Origin: Bordetella parapertussis
Lineage (GTDB): Bacteria > Pseudomonadota > Gammaproteobacteria > Burkholderiales > Burkholderiaceae_B
Length of the DNA stretch: 64,000 nt
Assembly: GCA_945895265.1 (NCBI GenBank)
Contig: CAMDEF010000005.1
Span: 62,001-126,000 of the forward strand
Reading direction: 5' to 3'
The notes under the pieces were generated by a model. The model was given only the letters and a program-made list of their open reading frames with translations, was not told the DNA's origin and ran no database searches. Positions 1-9,254 of the stretch are shown one piece after another (the stretch's first letter is position 1; every line of letters begins with the position of its first letter). The position numbers and the translations under genes were made by a program.

Positions 1-586
1 ATTGGCCATCCCAATATTTGACTGAACCCTTCAAGCCGTCGGTATGAAGATTGGGCACGTGTTTGAGTGTTTCGTGGGCGCCGCAAAAACGGGTTCGCCC
101 TAAGCTGCGTTTACCTGAGAGAGCGTCGTACAGCAGCAAACCCGCGCCGTAAAACGGGATCTCCCAAAACTTGTAGCAAGGCAAAATAAAGGCAAGCGGT
201 TGCGCTAAGTGTGCCGCGTTGTGCAATAAGGTTGTGCGTTCGTGCAAGGCTTCGTAGACCAAAGAAACGTTGCCTTGCGCGAGGTAACGCACGCCGCCGT
301 GCACAAGCTTGGTTGAACGTGATGAAGTGCCTTTTGCAAAATCGGTCGCGTCAAGCAGCACGACAGAGTAGCCACGCGAAGCTGCATCAAGCGCCAGACC
401 TAGGCCGGTGGCGCCACCTCCGATAATGGCAAGATCGTAGGTTTTATCTTCAGCCAGACGCGCTAGCAGTTGCGCGCGATCAGTCAGAAGTGGTGTTCTC
501 GCTGCTTGGTGGCTGGGCTGAGTTGTTTGTGATGCCAGGTCGGTATACGGTTGTGTCTGCGGTGCTTGTTGGACTTTCGGTGTCAT
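1..586 (-). CDS. glpD: Glycerol-3-phosphate dehydrogenase, partial (GlpD)
   Basis: This is the N-terminal 195 codons of the FAD-dependent enzyme that oxidises glycerol-3-phosphate to dihydroxyacetone phosphate at the inner membrane; the rest lies beyond the left edge. After a polar leader of about 35 residues comes the dinucleotide-binding motif IIGGGATG, then the GlpD-typical stretch KGTSSRSTKLVHGGVRYL and, near the edge, DGLKGSVKYWDGQ. The ATG at 586 overlaps the glpK stop by one base (TGATG), so translation is probably coupled. It ends the long sulfatase/ABC operon and would make any glycerol released there usable in glycolysis. The long N-terminal leader is unusual; a later start cannot be excluded. 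The family call is firm. Confidence 0.95.
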   Translation of the reverse strand, partial: MTPKVQQAPQTQPYTDLASQTTQPSHQAARTPLLTDRAQLLARLAEDKTYDLAIIGGGATGLGLALDAASRGYSVVLLDATDFAKGTSSRSTKLVHGGVRYLAQGNVSLVYEALHERTTLLHNAAHLAQPLAFILPCYKFWEIPFYGAGLLLYDALSGKRSLGRTRFCGAHETLKHVPNLHTDGLKGSVKYWDGQ

Positions 587-2088
587 CAATTTGCCCAGCC
601 TTTTGCGCGTTCGAGTGCTTGATGCCATCTTGCCATTTTTGCATCGCGGTCGGCAGAGGCCATACTAGGCTCGAATCTGCGGTCAACCGACCATTGCGTA
701 GCGATGTCTTGGGTGCTTGACCACAAGCCAACAGCTAAGCCTGCCAGATAGGCCGCGCCGAGTGCTGTGGTTTCGGTTACCTTTGGGCGTACAACCGGTA
801 CGCCCAGAAAGTCTGCCTGTATCTGCATCAGTAAATTATTGTTTGACGCACCGCCGTCTACGCGTAATTCGGCCAGTGCAATCCCCGAGTCTTTTGCCAT
901 CGCGCCAAACACATCGGCCACCTGCAGCGCAATCGCTTCAAGTGCTGCGCGGGCAATGTGGGCTTTAGTGGTGCCGCGCGTCATGCCAACGAGCGTGCCA
1001 CGAGCATTGCCATCCCAGAGGGGTGCGCCCAAGCCGGTAAAGGCAGGTACCAGATAGGTATCGGCAACGTCGGGTACGCTTGCCGCCAAGGCTTCGACTT
1101 CAGAGGCTGACGAGATAATACTTAAACCGTCGCGTAGCCACTGAATGGTGGCGCCACCCATAAAGACCGAGGCTTCAAGGCAGTAGGTGGTGGCGAGTGG
1201 CGGTGCCGACGCTTCAAGGCGTTGCCAGCCCACAGTGGTGAGTAATTTGTTTTGGCTGGCTACCGGATGATGCCCGGTATTGAGTAGCATGAAGCAACCG
1301 GTGCCATAGGTGTTCTTGGCCATACCAGGTTCGAAACAGGCTTGGCCGAAGGTTGCCGCTTGTTGATCACCGATCATCGAGGCGATTGGGATGGCACGCC
1401 CAAAGAGGCTCGGATCGGTGTGCGCCACAATACCTGAACTAGGCACCACGGTTGGTAAGACCGAGCGCGGAATCCTGAGTAAGGCAAGTAGTTCGTCATC
1501 CCAGGCGAGGGTGTGTAAATTGAACAGGAGCGTGCGCGAGGCATTGCTGGGGTCGGTGACGTGCGTCTGGCCCTTGGTCAGGTTCCAGACAAGCCAGCTA
1601 TCGACTGTGCCAAAGGCGAGTTCACCACGCTCGGCGCGGGCGCGTGCGCCTGGGATGTTATCCAGTAGCCAAGCTAGTTTGGTGCCTGAAAAATAAGCGT
1701 CTAAGACTAAACCGGTTTTTTCTTGGATGAACGCTTGGTGGCCTTGTTGCCTTAACGCGTTGCAGTGTTCAACCGTACGACGGTCTTGCCAAACAATCGC
1801 GTTGGCCAAGGGTAGACCGGTTTGACGATCCCACAGCACAGTGGTTTCGCGTTGATTGGTGATGGCGATTGCCGCGACGCTGTCAGTCGTTGCGGCAGGA
1901 GTCAGTACGTCTTTGAGGACCCGCAACTGGGTTTGCCAGATTTCAAGCGCATCATGTTCAACCCAGCCCGGCTGTGGAAAAATTTGTTTGAATTCGCTTT
2001 GAGCGGTGCGCACGCTTTGACCTTGCGCATTGAACAAAATCGCGCGAGAGCTTGTGGTGCCTTGATCGAGTGCGAGGATGTGGGTCAT
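586..2088 (-). CDS. glpK: Glycerol kinase (GlpK)
   Basis: A 500-residue FGGY-family kinase that phosphorylates glycerol with ATP to sn-glycerol-3-phosphate in the cytosol. The N-terminus carries the phosphate-binding signature [12 protein letters not shown] (residues 6-17), and the C-terminal ATP lobe has the glycine-rich GGASNN segment. Length matches typical GlpK (about 500). It sits 17 bp after the FGE gene and overlaps glpD by one base, in the same direction as the sulfatase and ABC genes. No glpF facilitator is present; the adjacent ABC transporter may supply glycerol in derivatised form instead. That last point is inference. Confidence 0.96.
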   Translation of the reverse strand: MTHILALDQGTTSSRAILFNAQGQSVRTAQSEFKQIFPQPGWVEHDALEIWQTQLRVLKDVLTPAATTDSVAAIAITNQRETTVLWDRQTGLPLANAIVWQDRRTVEHCNALRQQGHQAFIQEKTGLVLDAYFSGTKLAWLLDNIPGARARAERGELAFGTVDSWLVWNLTKGQTHVTDPSNASRTLLFNLHTLAWDDELLALLRIPRSVLPTVVPSSGIVAHTDPSLFGRAIPIASMIGDQQAATFGQACFEPGMAKNTYGTGCFMLLNTGHHPVASQNKLLTTVGWQRLEASAPPLATTYCLEASVFMGGATIQWLRDGLSIISSASEVEALAASVPDVADTYLVPAFTGLGAPLWDGNARGTLVGMTRGTTKAHIARAALEAIALQVADVFGAMAKDSGIALAELRVDGGASNNNLLMQIQADFLGVPVVRPKVTETTALGAAYLAGLAVGLWSSTQDIATQWSVDRRFEPSMASADRDAKMARWHQALERAKGWAN

Positions 2089-2105
2089 GATCGTATTTGT
2101 TGTAA

Positions 2106-3095
2106 CTAAGTATTACCCGCCACCCGGAAGCCGCAATTGCTAGACGTGGTTGAGGGCGTGTTCGCACCTCGTGCTGCAAGTCGATAGCGGTTGCAATAGG
2201 AGTCGTGGCATAAAAAAGATCCACCCCGCATTGAACGTTTGCCCGTTGGACTGGAATGCAGAGGGTTTTCGCGACTGGTGCTGACATGATAGTCCGAACT
2301 AAACCAGTCGGCGCACCATTCCCAGACATTACCGACGGTATTGAAAAGCCCAAAGCCATTTGGCTCATAGCTCTGCGCCGCCTGTGGCTCTGGCTGCCAT
2401 CCTTCGCGCGGTGCATTTGGAAACTCCCCCTGCCAAATGTTGCAGGGCAAGGGTTGGTTCATCTGAAGCGTGTCACCCCAGGCATAGCGTTTCTCAGGCA
2501 GCCCGCCGCGTGCCGCGCACTCCCATTGAGCCTCAGTCGGCAGGCTGACCCCGGCCCAGGCGCAGTAGGCCTGGGCGTCATGCCACGAAATGTGTACGAC
2601 AGGGTGCTCAGGAATAGTCTGCTGATTCGAGCCCGGCCCAGACGGGCGTTGCCAACAAGCGTCTGGAAGATCGACCCACCATACGAGATCGTTTGAAACT
2701 GGAACGACAGTTTGTTTTAGAGCCTGAGACAGTTGCAAATAAAAAACAAAGGATGAGCCTAGCCGCTCTGCTTCAGTGACATATTGCGTATCGCGAACAA
2801 ACTGATTGAATTGACGATTGGTGACTGTCGTGGGGGCGATCCGAAAGGCGTCCAGTTTGACTAAGCGCGCCGGACCTTCGCCGTCTTCTTTAAAACCGAT
2901 GTTTTCATTGGTGCCCATCACAAAAGAGTTACCGGCGATTTCGATTAAGTCGCTGTGCTGTTGTGCGTGAGCGGCTGTCGTGCCGGCGTTGACTGCTGAG
3001 ACGACAAGAGCGTTCGATGCAAGGCGCTCGGCAGTTGGCAACACGTCTGCTTGCGGTAAAGACCGCTGCGCCGAGCAGCAGACTTTATGTTGCAT
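2106..3095 (-). CDS. Formylglycine-generating enzyme (SUMF1-type)
   Basis: A 329-residue FGE-sulfatase-domain protein. Aerobic FGEs use copper and O2 to convert the sulfatase active-site Cys to Calpha-formylglycine. The C-terminal motif [16 protein letters not shown] holds the two cysteines (about Cys296 and Cys301) that bind copper in true FGEs, followed by the conserved ANTP...N.GFR ending; the family signature [10 protein letters not shown] is also present. This supports a functional FGE rather than one of the many FGE-fold proteins that lack the cysteines. The start codon follows the sulfatase stop directly (TAA-ATG), so the modifying enzyme is co-translated with its client. The N-terminal 45 residues are not a convincing signal peptide, so I infer cytosolic action. 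An internal start is possible. Confidence 0.9.
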   Translation of the reverse strand: MQHKVCCSAQRSLPQADVLPTAERLASNALVVSAVNAGTTAAHAQQHSDLIEIAGNSFVMGTNENIGFKEDGEGPARLVKLDAFRIAPTTVTNRQFNQFVRDTQYVTEAERLGSSFVFYLQLSQALKQTVVPVSNDLVWWVDLPDACWQRPSGPGSNQQTIPEHPVVHISWHDAQAYCAWAGVSLPTEAQWECAARGGLPEKRYAWGDTLQMNQPLPCNIWQGEFPNAPREGWQPEPQAAQSYEPNGFGLFNTVGNVWEWCADWFSSDYHVSTSRENPLHSSPTGKRSMRGGSFLCHDSYCNRYRLAARGANTPSTTSSNCGFRVAGNT

Positions 3096-4715
3096 TTAGT
3101 CTTTTTCCCAAAACGCGCGAGTGACACCTTGGCTGCTCATGAGTTCGACAATTTTGTCGCGAGGCAACACGCCGCAGCGCTTGGCCCAGGCTTCGTATTG
3201 CAGCGTCATCTCTGCGACGCGTTCAGGATGTATCGCTGACAAATCATTGAGCTCGGTACGGTCGGCCGCCATGTCGTACAGCTCCCAGTCGTAAGGGTAA
3301 CGCTTCACCAACTTCCATTTGCCGACTCGGATGGCCGCGTTGCCTTCGTGCTCCCAAAACATTGGTGGCCGTTCAGTGGTGTCACCCTTGAAAGCGCTGG
3401 TTAATGAGTGCCCTTCGAGCGCGGCAATTCGATGCCCTGCATGCTGTTCGGGGTAAGGCGTCTGGGTGATGTCAAGAATGGTTGCCATAATGTCAGGCAA
3501 GTACCCTGGCGAATGTCTGATGGCACCTCGGTCTGAGATGCCTGTTGGCCAATGCATAATGAGCGGCGTGGCAACGCCGCCCTCGTGAATCCAGTGTTTG
3601 TAAAGCCTGAAAGGTGTGTTTGACAGGTTGGCCCAGGCGGGGCCGTAACTTTGATAGGTGTCTTCGGGGCCGGGCATCAGCGAGGTGTCATTGCCAAAAT
3701 GCACTGGCTTACCGTCGCGTGTTTTGGCGCGGGCAATCATGAGTTTATCGACAAGCTCATCAATTGATACGCCTTCAGGGATGTCTTCTGCGCAAGCGCC
3801 ATTATCTGACATAAAGATCACCAGCGTATTGTCAAGTTCACCGGCCTCTTCGATGGCTTGCAAAATACGGCCGATGCCTTGATCCATTCTGTCGATCTGC
3901 GCGGCATAGACTTCCATACAACGTAGTAACCAGGCTTTTTGTTCGGCATCTTCCCAGCTCGGTTGGGTTGGGTCGCGGTCGGTCAGCGGCCACGAGTCTT
4001 TTAGGATGCCAGACTTGACCAGTCGCTCGAGTCGCTCTTTGCGCAGGGTATCCCAGCCGCTATCAAACCGCCCTTTATATTTTTTGATGTCTTCTTCGTG
4101 GGCGTGCAACGGCCAATGCGGTGCGGTGTAAGCCACGTAAGTAAAAAATGGTTGAGCAGGGGACGAAGCGTAGTGTTGCTTAATGTAAGTGACAGCTTGG
4201 TCGCTGATCGCGTCGGTATAAAAGAAATTTTTATCATCGCGAGCCTCGTGCTCGGCATTTTTGTTGTCGCGTGTCAGGGTGTTGGGATCATAAAAACTGC
4301 CTGCGCCGATGATCGTGCCAAAAAACTCATCAAAGCCTCGTTGTTTCGGCCATGAATTGGTAGGTTCGCGCAAATTGCTTGAAACGTGCCACTTGCCACT
4401 CATGTAGGTTTTGTAATGACTCGCCTTTAAGGCTTCTGGAATCGTGACACAGCGCTGATTCAGGTTGCCTGCGTAACCTTCGGGGCCACTGTCATAGGTC
4501 AAGATTCCGATGCCGGTCTGATGCGGATGCAAGCCCGTCATGAGCGAGGCGCGTGAGGGGCTGCAGCGAGCCGTGTTGTAGAACTGTGAAAAGCGTAGGC
4601 CGCCGGCGGCTAGGCGATCCAAGTTGGGGGTTTCAATCTCGCCGCCATAGCAGCCGATATCAGAAAAACCCATGTCATCATTTAAGATCAAGACAATATT
4701 TGGTTTCTTACTCAT
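3096..4715 (-). CDS. Type I formylglycine-dependent sulfatase (arylsulfatase family)
   Basis: A 539-residue alkaline-phosphatase-superfamily sulfatase that hydrolyses a sulfate ester. The metal-binding start PNIVLILNDDMG is followed by the sulfatase signature CSPSRASLMTG, with Cys51 in the CxPSR context that is converted to formylglycine. HQTG and GKWHV, the metal/sulfate ligand motifs FMSDNGA and the C-terminal YDWELYDMAADRTELNDL block typical of AslA-type arylsulfatases are all visible. There is no signal peptide, unlike many periplasmic sulfatases. With the ABC transporter upstream, this suggests the ester is imported intact and cleaved in the cytosol. Substrate is unknown; aryl specificity is not implied by the family name. 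The gene lies between the transporter ATPase (23-bp gap) and the FGE gene (no gap). Confidence 0.94.
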   Translation of the reverse strand: MSKKPNIVLILNDDMGFSDIGCYGGEIETPNLDRLAAGGLRFSQFYNTARCSPSRASLMTGLHPHQTGIGILTYDSGPEGYAGNLNQRCVTIPEALKASHYKTYMSGKWHVSSNLREPTNSWPKQRGFDEFFGTIIGAGSFYDPNTLTRDNKNAEHEARDDKNFFYTDAISDQAVTYIKQHYASSPAQPFFTYVAYTAPHWPLHAHEEDIKKYKGRFDSGWDTLRKERLERLVKSGILKDSWPLTDRDPTQPSWEDAEQKAWLLRCMEVYAAQIDRMDQGIGRILQAIEEAGELDNTLVIFMSDNGACAEDIPEGVSIDELVDKLMIARAKTRDGKPVHFGNDTSLMPGPEDTYQSYGPAWANLSNTPFRLYKHWIHEGGVATPLIMHWPTGISDRGAIRHSPGYLPDIMATILDITQTPYPEQHAGHRIAALEGHSLTSAFKGDTTERPPMFWEHEGNAAIRVGKWKLVKRYPYDWELYDMAADRTELNDLSAIHPERVAEMTLQYEAWAKRCGVLPRDKIVELMSSQGVTRAFWEKD

Positions 4716-4738
4716 GGCAATCCTGTATTTAAAAAAGG

Positions 4739-5794
4739 CTAAAGACGCTGACCTGTCAGAGGATCAAACAAATGCACGGCTGAGGGCTGACAACTGACTT
4801 TAATTGTTTCATTCTCGTTGATAAGCTGAGTGTGCGGTATCTTCATTTTGATAGGTTGTTGGTTTACCAACAAAGCGACAATCACGCTGTCACCTAAATC
4901 TTCAATGAGTTCAACTGTTGCGCTCACGCCCTCGGCGCTGGGCGCTAAATCAGAAGGTCGAACCCCAAAGATCACTTCGCGTGATGCAGCCGTGCTCTGT
5001 TCGATTTGAAGGCGATCACCATTTTTAAAGGTGATGGTTGAGCCTTGCCATTGGGCGGCAAGCAGGTTCATGGGTGGGCTGCCAATAAAGCTGGCAACAG
5101 TCAAGGTGGCAGGGCGAGCAAAGATATTTCTAGGGGTGTCAATTTGTACGATTTTTCCTTCCATGAAGACGGCAACGCGGTCGGCCAGCGTCATCGCTTC
5201 TTCTTGATCGTGCGTGACATATACCGTTGTGACGTTCAAAGAGCGCTGTAGCTTACGTAATTCGAGTCGCGTTTCTAAGCGTAGTTTGGCGTCAAGATTA
5301 GATAAGGGCTCATCGAGTAAAAATAGGCGAGGTTGGCGCACAATTGCTCGTGCCAGTGCAACGCGTTGTTGTTGACCGCCCGACAGTTGCCCGGGCTTGC
5401 GATCCATCAGATGCTCGATATTGACTTTGGTTGCAGCCTCTCGTGCAGCAAGATTTTTAGACGACTGATTTTGTCCAATCATCTTTAACGGAAAGGCGAT
5501 GTTTTCTTCAACCGACATATGCGGATACAGAGCATAACTTTGAAAGACCATTGCGACATCGCGTTCTCCTGGTTCTTTGCTGGTGACGTCTTCGTCATCC
5601 ATAAAGACCTTGCCAGCGCTGAGTGACTCAAGCCCGGCAAGCACTCTGAGTGTGGTTGTTTTGCCCGAGCCTGAGGGCCCTAACAGCACAAAAAATTCAC
5701 CCGCTTTGATGTCTAGGTCAATGCCGTGCAAGACCGTGAGTTGATCGTGTTTTTTGACCGCACCCTCGATGCGAATGCTACCGCGCTGAGTCAT
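4739..5794 (-). CDS. ABC transporter ATP-binding protein (MalK/UgpC type)
   Basis: The 351-residue ATPase of a carbohydrate-type importer. Walker A GPSGSGKTT is at about residues 39-47, the signature LSGGQ at 137-141, Walker [13 protein letters not shown] at about 157-168, and the H-loop THDQEEAMTLADR follows. A C-terminal TOBE/MalK-like regulatory domain follows residue 240 and includes the subfamily motif [10 protein letters not shown] chose the ATG at 5794 because it overlaps the upstream permease stop as ATGA and begins the conserved domain; an open frame continues further upstream inside the permease gene but is not conserved. It belongs to the sulfatase operon and is distinct from the ugpC copy at 14 kb. 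Confidence 0.94.
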   Translation of the reverse strand: MTQRGSIRIEGAVKKHDQLTVLHGIDLDIKAGEFFVLLGPSGSGKTTTLRVLAGLESLSAGKVFMDDEDVTSKEPGERDVAMVFQSYALYPHMSVEENIAFPLKMIGQNQSSKNLAAREAATKVNIEHLMDRKPGQLSGGQQQRVALARAIVRQPRLFLLDEPLSNLDAKLRLETRLELRKLQRSLNVTTVYVTHDQEEAMTLADRVAVFMEGKIVQIDTPRNIFARPATLTVASFIGSPPMNLLAAQWQGSTITFKNGDRLQIEQSTAASREVIFGVRPSDLAPSAEGVSATVELIEDLGDSVIVALLVNQQPIKMKIPHTQLINENETIKVSCQPSAVHLFDPLTGQRL

Positions 5795-6630
5795 CGCCGC
5801 CCTCCGCCTTTGACTGCACCAACAGTTAAGCCCTTCACGATATGACGTTGTGCGGCTAATCCTATCAGGATCACAGGGGCCATCGCGACGATGGCGGCTG
5901 CGGCCAGGCGCGCCCATTGAGTCTGCTCAACAGAAATAAAGTTGAACATCGCAACAGTGACGGGCCGCACGCGGTTACCGCCGAGCAACACAGAAAACAT
6001 GAATTCATTCCAAGAGTTGAGAAAGACAAAAATAGTTGTCACGGCAATGCCACCCCGCACCTGGGGCAAGATCACATACCAAAGTGCGCGCAGCCGGCCG
6101 GCGCGATCAAGCAGGGCGGCTTCCTCCATCTCAAGCGGAATATCCTCAAAGTAAGACACCATCAGCCAGATGGCAAAGGGCAACGAAAAAGTCAGAAAGA
6201 TCAGAATCAAACCCGAGTAGGTGTCCAGCCCGCCGATTCGTTGCAGCACCAGGTAATAGGGAATCACCAATCCCACTGGAGGTAGCATTTGCGTCACCAG
6301 TACATAAAAGCCACTGGTTTGCTTACCTGGGTATTTGAGGCGGGCAATCGCGTACGCGGCCGGTACCGAAAATAGCATTGTCAGTAGCGTTGCGGTGCTT
6401 GAAACGACGATGCTCGACCAGAGGTTGGGCAGGATTGAATCCGCACCGCTGAGTACGGCACGATAGTTATCGAGCGTTGGCGTAAAAATCCAGACCGGCG
6501 GGTAGGCCAACACGTCGCGTTCAGTCTTAAAGGAGGTGAGGATTCCCCAAATCACCGGAAACGCCCAGACGGTAAGTAGCAGACCGGCGGCAGTAAACAA
6601 CATGAGTTGACGCGGGATGGTTTGTTTCAT
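5791..6630 (-). CDS. ABC sugar/glycerol-phosphate-type permease (MalG/UgpE family)
   Basis: A 279-residue inner-membrane permease subunit with about six hydrophobic segments. The cytoplasmic EAA loop that docks on the ATPase is visible as EEAALLDRAGRLRALW followed by ILPQ. The family is MalG/UgpE, the second permease of CUT1-type importers. It overlaps the previous permease by four bases (ATGA, 6627-6630) and the ATPase by four bases (5791-5794), so all three are translationally coupled. Substrate cannot be read from the sequence; the sulfatase and glycerol genes downstream suggest a sulfated glycerol derivative or a similar polyol ester. Confidence 0.92.
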   Translation of the reverse strand: MKQTIPRQLMLFTAAGLLLTVWAFPVIWGILTSFKTERDVLAYPPVWIFTPTLDNYRAVLSGADSILPNLWSSIVVSSTATLLTMLFSVPAAYAIARLKYPGKQTSGFYVLVTQMLPPVGLVIPYYLVLQRIGGLDTYSGLILIFLTFSLPFAIWLMVSYFEDIPLEMEEAALLDRAGRLRALWYVILPQVRGGIAVTTIFVFLNSWNEFMFSVLLGGNRVRPVTVAMFNFISVEQTQWARLAAAAIVAMAPVILIGLAAQRHIVKGLTVGAVKGGGRR

Positions 6631-7535
6631 TTAGCGGCTTTTCTGCGTTTAAACATGACGTAGGACACGGCGAGTGTGAGGCCGAGCAGCACCATCGCAA
6701 GACTCGAGCCATAGCCGAGATTTAATTCTGTAAACGAGGTTCGATAGGCGTATAGATTCAAGATTTCGGTTGAGGAGCCTGGTCCGCCGCCTGTCGCCGC
6801 AAAAATGGCAGCAAAGGCTGAAAGCGCCGTCATGGTGCGCATGATGACAACCATGATGATTGCGGGGCGTATCAACGGTAGCGTGAGATAGCGGAAGCGT
6901 TGCCAGGCGTTGGCTCGATCTAGCCGCGCTGCCTCATAGACGTCGGCGGGCAGAGTTGCGAGCGTTGCGAGAAAAACGAGGAAGGCGAACGGAGTCCATT
7001 GCCATGTGTGGATGGCAATCACAGAGATGAGGGCCAGTTGCGGGTCGCCTAACCAGTTTTGACTGCCGAGCCCGAGAGCTCTGGTGACCAAGTCGACAAG
7101 ACCGACGTCAGGGGCTAACACGAGGGTGCGCCAAAACAAACCGACGACAACTGGGGCGAGCACAATTGGTAAGATCGCGGCGATACGCAGCAGCGCCTGA
7201 CCCTTGGGGATCTGCTGGACTAGCATCGCAAGCGACAGCCCAACCAGTATTTGTAAGCATACGGTCGAACTCGTGTAGACCACAGTCAGCCATAGCGAGT
7301 TCATAAACCGCGGGTCGCCCAACATTTTGCCGTAGTTGTCCAGGCCGGCAAAACCCGATAACCAGGGCATGGTCATATCGAGGCGGAAAAAGCTCGTCCA
7401 GCCCAAGTAGACAAGCGGGGCTGTGGTGGTAATCAATAACAGTAATAGCGACGGCCCCAGTAAGTACCAGGCGAACCTACGCTCTTGCCTGGCTAGGGCA
7501 AGGGCGCCAGAGTCAATCGCCTGTGCTGCAGCCAT
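6627..7535 (-). CDS. ABC sugar/glycerol-phosphate-type permease (MalF/UgpA family)
   Basis: A 302-residue membrane subunit of the CUT1 importer in the sulfatase operon. A soluble start of about 20 residues precedes the first membrane segment, and the EAA motif reads YEAARLDRANAWQRFRY with LPLIRP after it. It starts 3 bp after the binding-protein gene and overlaps the next permease by four bases. It pairs with the MalG-type permease to form the translocation channel. Confidence 0.92.
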   Translation of the reverse strand: MAAAQAIDSGALALARQERRFAWYLLGPSLLLLLITTTAPLVYLGWTSFFRLDMTMPWLSGFAGLDNYGKMLGDPRFMNSLWLTVVYTSSTVCLQILVGLSLAMLVQQIPKGQALLRIAAILPIVLAPVVVGLFWRTLVLAPDVGLVDLVTRALGLGSQNWLGDPQLALISVIAIHTWQWTPFAFLVFLATLATLPADVYEAARLDRANAWQRFRYLTLPLIRPAIIMVVIMRTMTALSAFAAIFAATGGGPGSSTEILNLYAYRTSFTELNLGYGSSLAMVLLGLTLAVSYVMFKRRKAAK

Positions 7536-7538
7536 TCT

Positions 7539-8948
7539 CTAATTCTTTAAAAGCTGCTGGATTCGGGCTTGCGCTTCATCCAAGGCTTCTTTTGGTTTCT
7601 TTTGTCCGACGAGCGCAGCCTGAATGCTGGTTGCCATAGCTTCGCCAATCGCGGGCCACTGCGGCACTAAAGGTCGCCACTGTACGTCGGTGTCGAGCTC
7701 AAGTGACTGTAATGCTGCCGGTATGAAATTGTCGCCCGCACCGCTCATCGCCTGAGCAAAAGCGGGGTCACGCCATAACGAAAGACGGTTTAAGCCAGAG
7801 CGTTTGGCAGCGCCAGCAAATTTCCAGGACGTGCGTATTTGGGTTTCTGCACTTGTTGCCCAGGTGATAAAGAGCCAGGTTGCTTTTTTTGCACGCGCAC
7901 TCAGGGCAGCGTTGATCGGGAAACCCCAGTTCCAGATCGAAGTGACGCGCTTGCCACTTGGGCCGGCTGGCCAGCGAGCGTAGGCAATCTTGCCAACAAC
8001 TTTAGATTTTTCAGGATTATTAATGACGGCGGCTGACGAGTGTGCATCCAGATAGGTCGCAACAGTGCCTTGAGAAAAGGCGTCTGCAATGTCAGGCCAG
8101 TTCCAGTTGCGCACTGCCGGTGGTGCGTATTGCGTCAGCGCATCAACGTACCAAGTCAGCGCTTTGACGGCTTCAGGTGAGTTGACCACTAACTTGTCGC
8201 CGTTAAACCAACTCCCCCCAAAGCCGCGCAAAATTGAGGGGTACACATACATGTTTTGTCCGGCCCCCGAGAAGCCTCGCAACGCGAGTCCGTAGGTACG
8301 ATTAGCCGGATCTGTCAGGGCCTTTGCATTTGAGAGCAGTTGATCATACGTTTCAGCTGGTTTAAGACCTTTGGCTGCGTACAGGTCTTTGCGATACACC
8401 TGAACGGTGACTTCGCCATCAAACGGGATGCCATAGGGCTTGCCGCCAACAGAGTCTGCTTCGCGCCAGGCTTTGATGATGTCGTCGTAATTAAACCAAG
8501 CCTTATCGGTTAGGGTTGGATCGTTCAAATACGTATCCAAGGGATCGACCCACTTGTTGGCAACGTAGAGCGGGTAGTACATCGGGTCTGCAGCGTGCGT
8601 CGCAAAGGTGGCGGTCTTTGAGGAGAGGTCGAGCAAGGCTTTTTGGCGGATTTGCCCCGGCGGTACTTTCTCCATTCGCACCTTGATCCCCGTCAGTGCT
8701 TCGAACTGAGGAACCAGTGAGATGAGGTTTTCAAAGTAACTGGCCGGTATCACGGCCACCGAGATGGCTTCGCCCTCTGTTTGACGCCAGTTGATTTTTG
8801 CTGTTTTGTAGGCGGCGAGTTCGTCGCCTTGCCCAAAGGCGGTTGTCCAACTTGTGGCGCCTGAGGCCAACATACCAAGGCTGGCGGCTTGTTTAAGCAC
8901 TGTGCGCCGACCAGTTTGTAGGGATTGGTTTCGAAACGATGATTTCAT
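7539..8948 (-). CDS. ABC extracellular solute-binding protein (family 1), probable Tat substrate
   Basis: A 469-residue periplasmic binding protein of the sugar/glycerol-phosphate class (SBP family 1). The N-terminus has an RR pair in GRRTVLKQAA (residues 13-22) ahead of a modest hydrophobic stretch ending near TTAFGQ, which fits a twin-arginine signal better than a Sec signal. The ribosome-binding site CCGGAG lies a few bases before the ATG. It is the first gene of the operon and would set substrate specificity. A Tat route may indicate folding or cofactor binding before export; that is inference. Confidence 0.92.
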   Translation of the reverse strand: MKSSFRNQSLQTGRRTVLKQAASLGMLASGATSWTTAFGQGDELAAYKTAKINWRQTEGEAISVAVIPASYFENLISLVPQFEALTGIKVRMEKVPPGQIRQKALLDLSSKTATFATHAADPMYYPLYVANKWVDPLDTYLNDPTLTDKAWFNYDDIIKAWREADSVGGKPYGIPFDGEVTVQVYRKDLYAAKGLKPAETYDQLLSNAKALTDPANRTYGLALRGFSGAGQNMYVYPSILRGFGGSWFNGDKLVVNSPEAVKALTWYVDALTQYAPPAVRNWNWPDIADAFSQGTVATYLDAHSSAAVINNPEKSKVVGKIAYARWPAGPSGKRVTSIWNWGFPINAALSARAKKATWLFITWATSAETQIRTSWKFAGAAKRSGLNRLSLWRDPAFAQAMSGAGDNFIPAALQSLELDTDVQWRPLVPQWPAIGEAMATSIQAALVGQKKPKEALDEAQARIQQLLKN

Positions 8949-9083
8949 GATTGTCTCCGGGTGGCTGCAGCGCTAGAGGGTTTAGATCAAGCGTTGAGCA
9001 ATTGAGTAATGAGCTGAATCTCTTCGGGTTGCTATTGTGTTTTGTGTCAGACGGAACCAAATAATCCGCAACATTCGACTTTA

Positions 9084-9097
9084 TGCAATCGTTTACA
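9084..9097. promoter_or_regulatory. LacI-family operator-like site 1
   Basis: The sequence TGCAATCGTTTACA is an imperfect palindrome with the central CG dyad typical of LacI-family operators (general form TGTAAACGTTTACA). Five of seven positions match between half-sites. Its right half is identical to that of site 2, 126 bp away. It probably serves the divergent LacI-type regulator. Confidence 0.6.
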
Positions 9098-9209
9098 TCG
9101 TATTCAGATTAGCATTTAAAAAATAAAATCGCACCTTTCTTTGATTTATTTCGCAAAAAAGCTATTTTTTTAGAAGGTAGGCACTCAAGTCTGTTGGTTT
9201 TTTTGAATA

Positions 9210-9223
9210 TGAATACGTTTACA
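9210..9223. promoter_or_regulatory. LacI-family operator-like site 2
   Basis: TGAATACGTTTACA, again with a central CG dyad and five of seven symmetric positions. It lies about 30 bp before the lacI start, downstream of the putative lacI promoter, which would fit autoregulation. It shares the 10-mer CGTTTACATC with site 1. Confidence 0.6.
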
Positions 9224-9254
9224 TCCACAGTTGTGTTTCACCTATACTTCTCAA

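Larger units (their letters stand above)
8949..9254. promoter_or_regulatory. Divergent control region between sulfatase operon and lacI
   Basis: A 306-bp A+T-rich intergenic stretch that should carry promoters for both the leftward sulfatase operon and the rightward LacI gene. Two LacI-type operator-like sites sharing the 10-mer CGTTTACATC lie at 9084-9097 and 9210-9223. A plausible lacI promoter is TTGATT (9141-9146) and TATTTT (9163-9168) with a 16-bp spacer. On the minus strand the first operator overlaps a possible -35 TTGCAT. The promoter assignments are by eye only. Confidence 0.55.

Noticed and set aside
1958..2416. A 152-codon frame overlapping the FGE/GlpK junction on the minus strand
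   Set aside because: Out of frame with two conserved genes and Arg/His-rich, as expected for a shadow frame.
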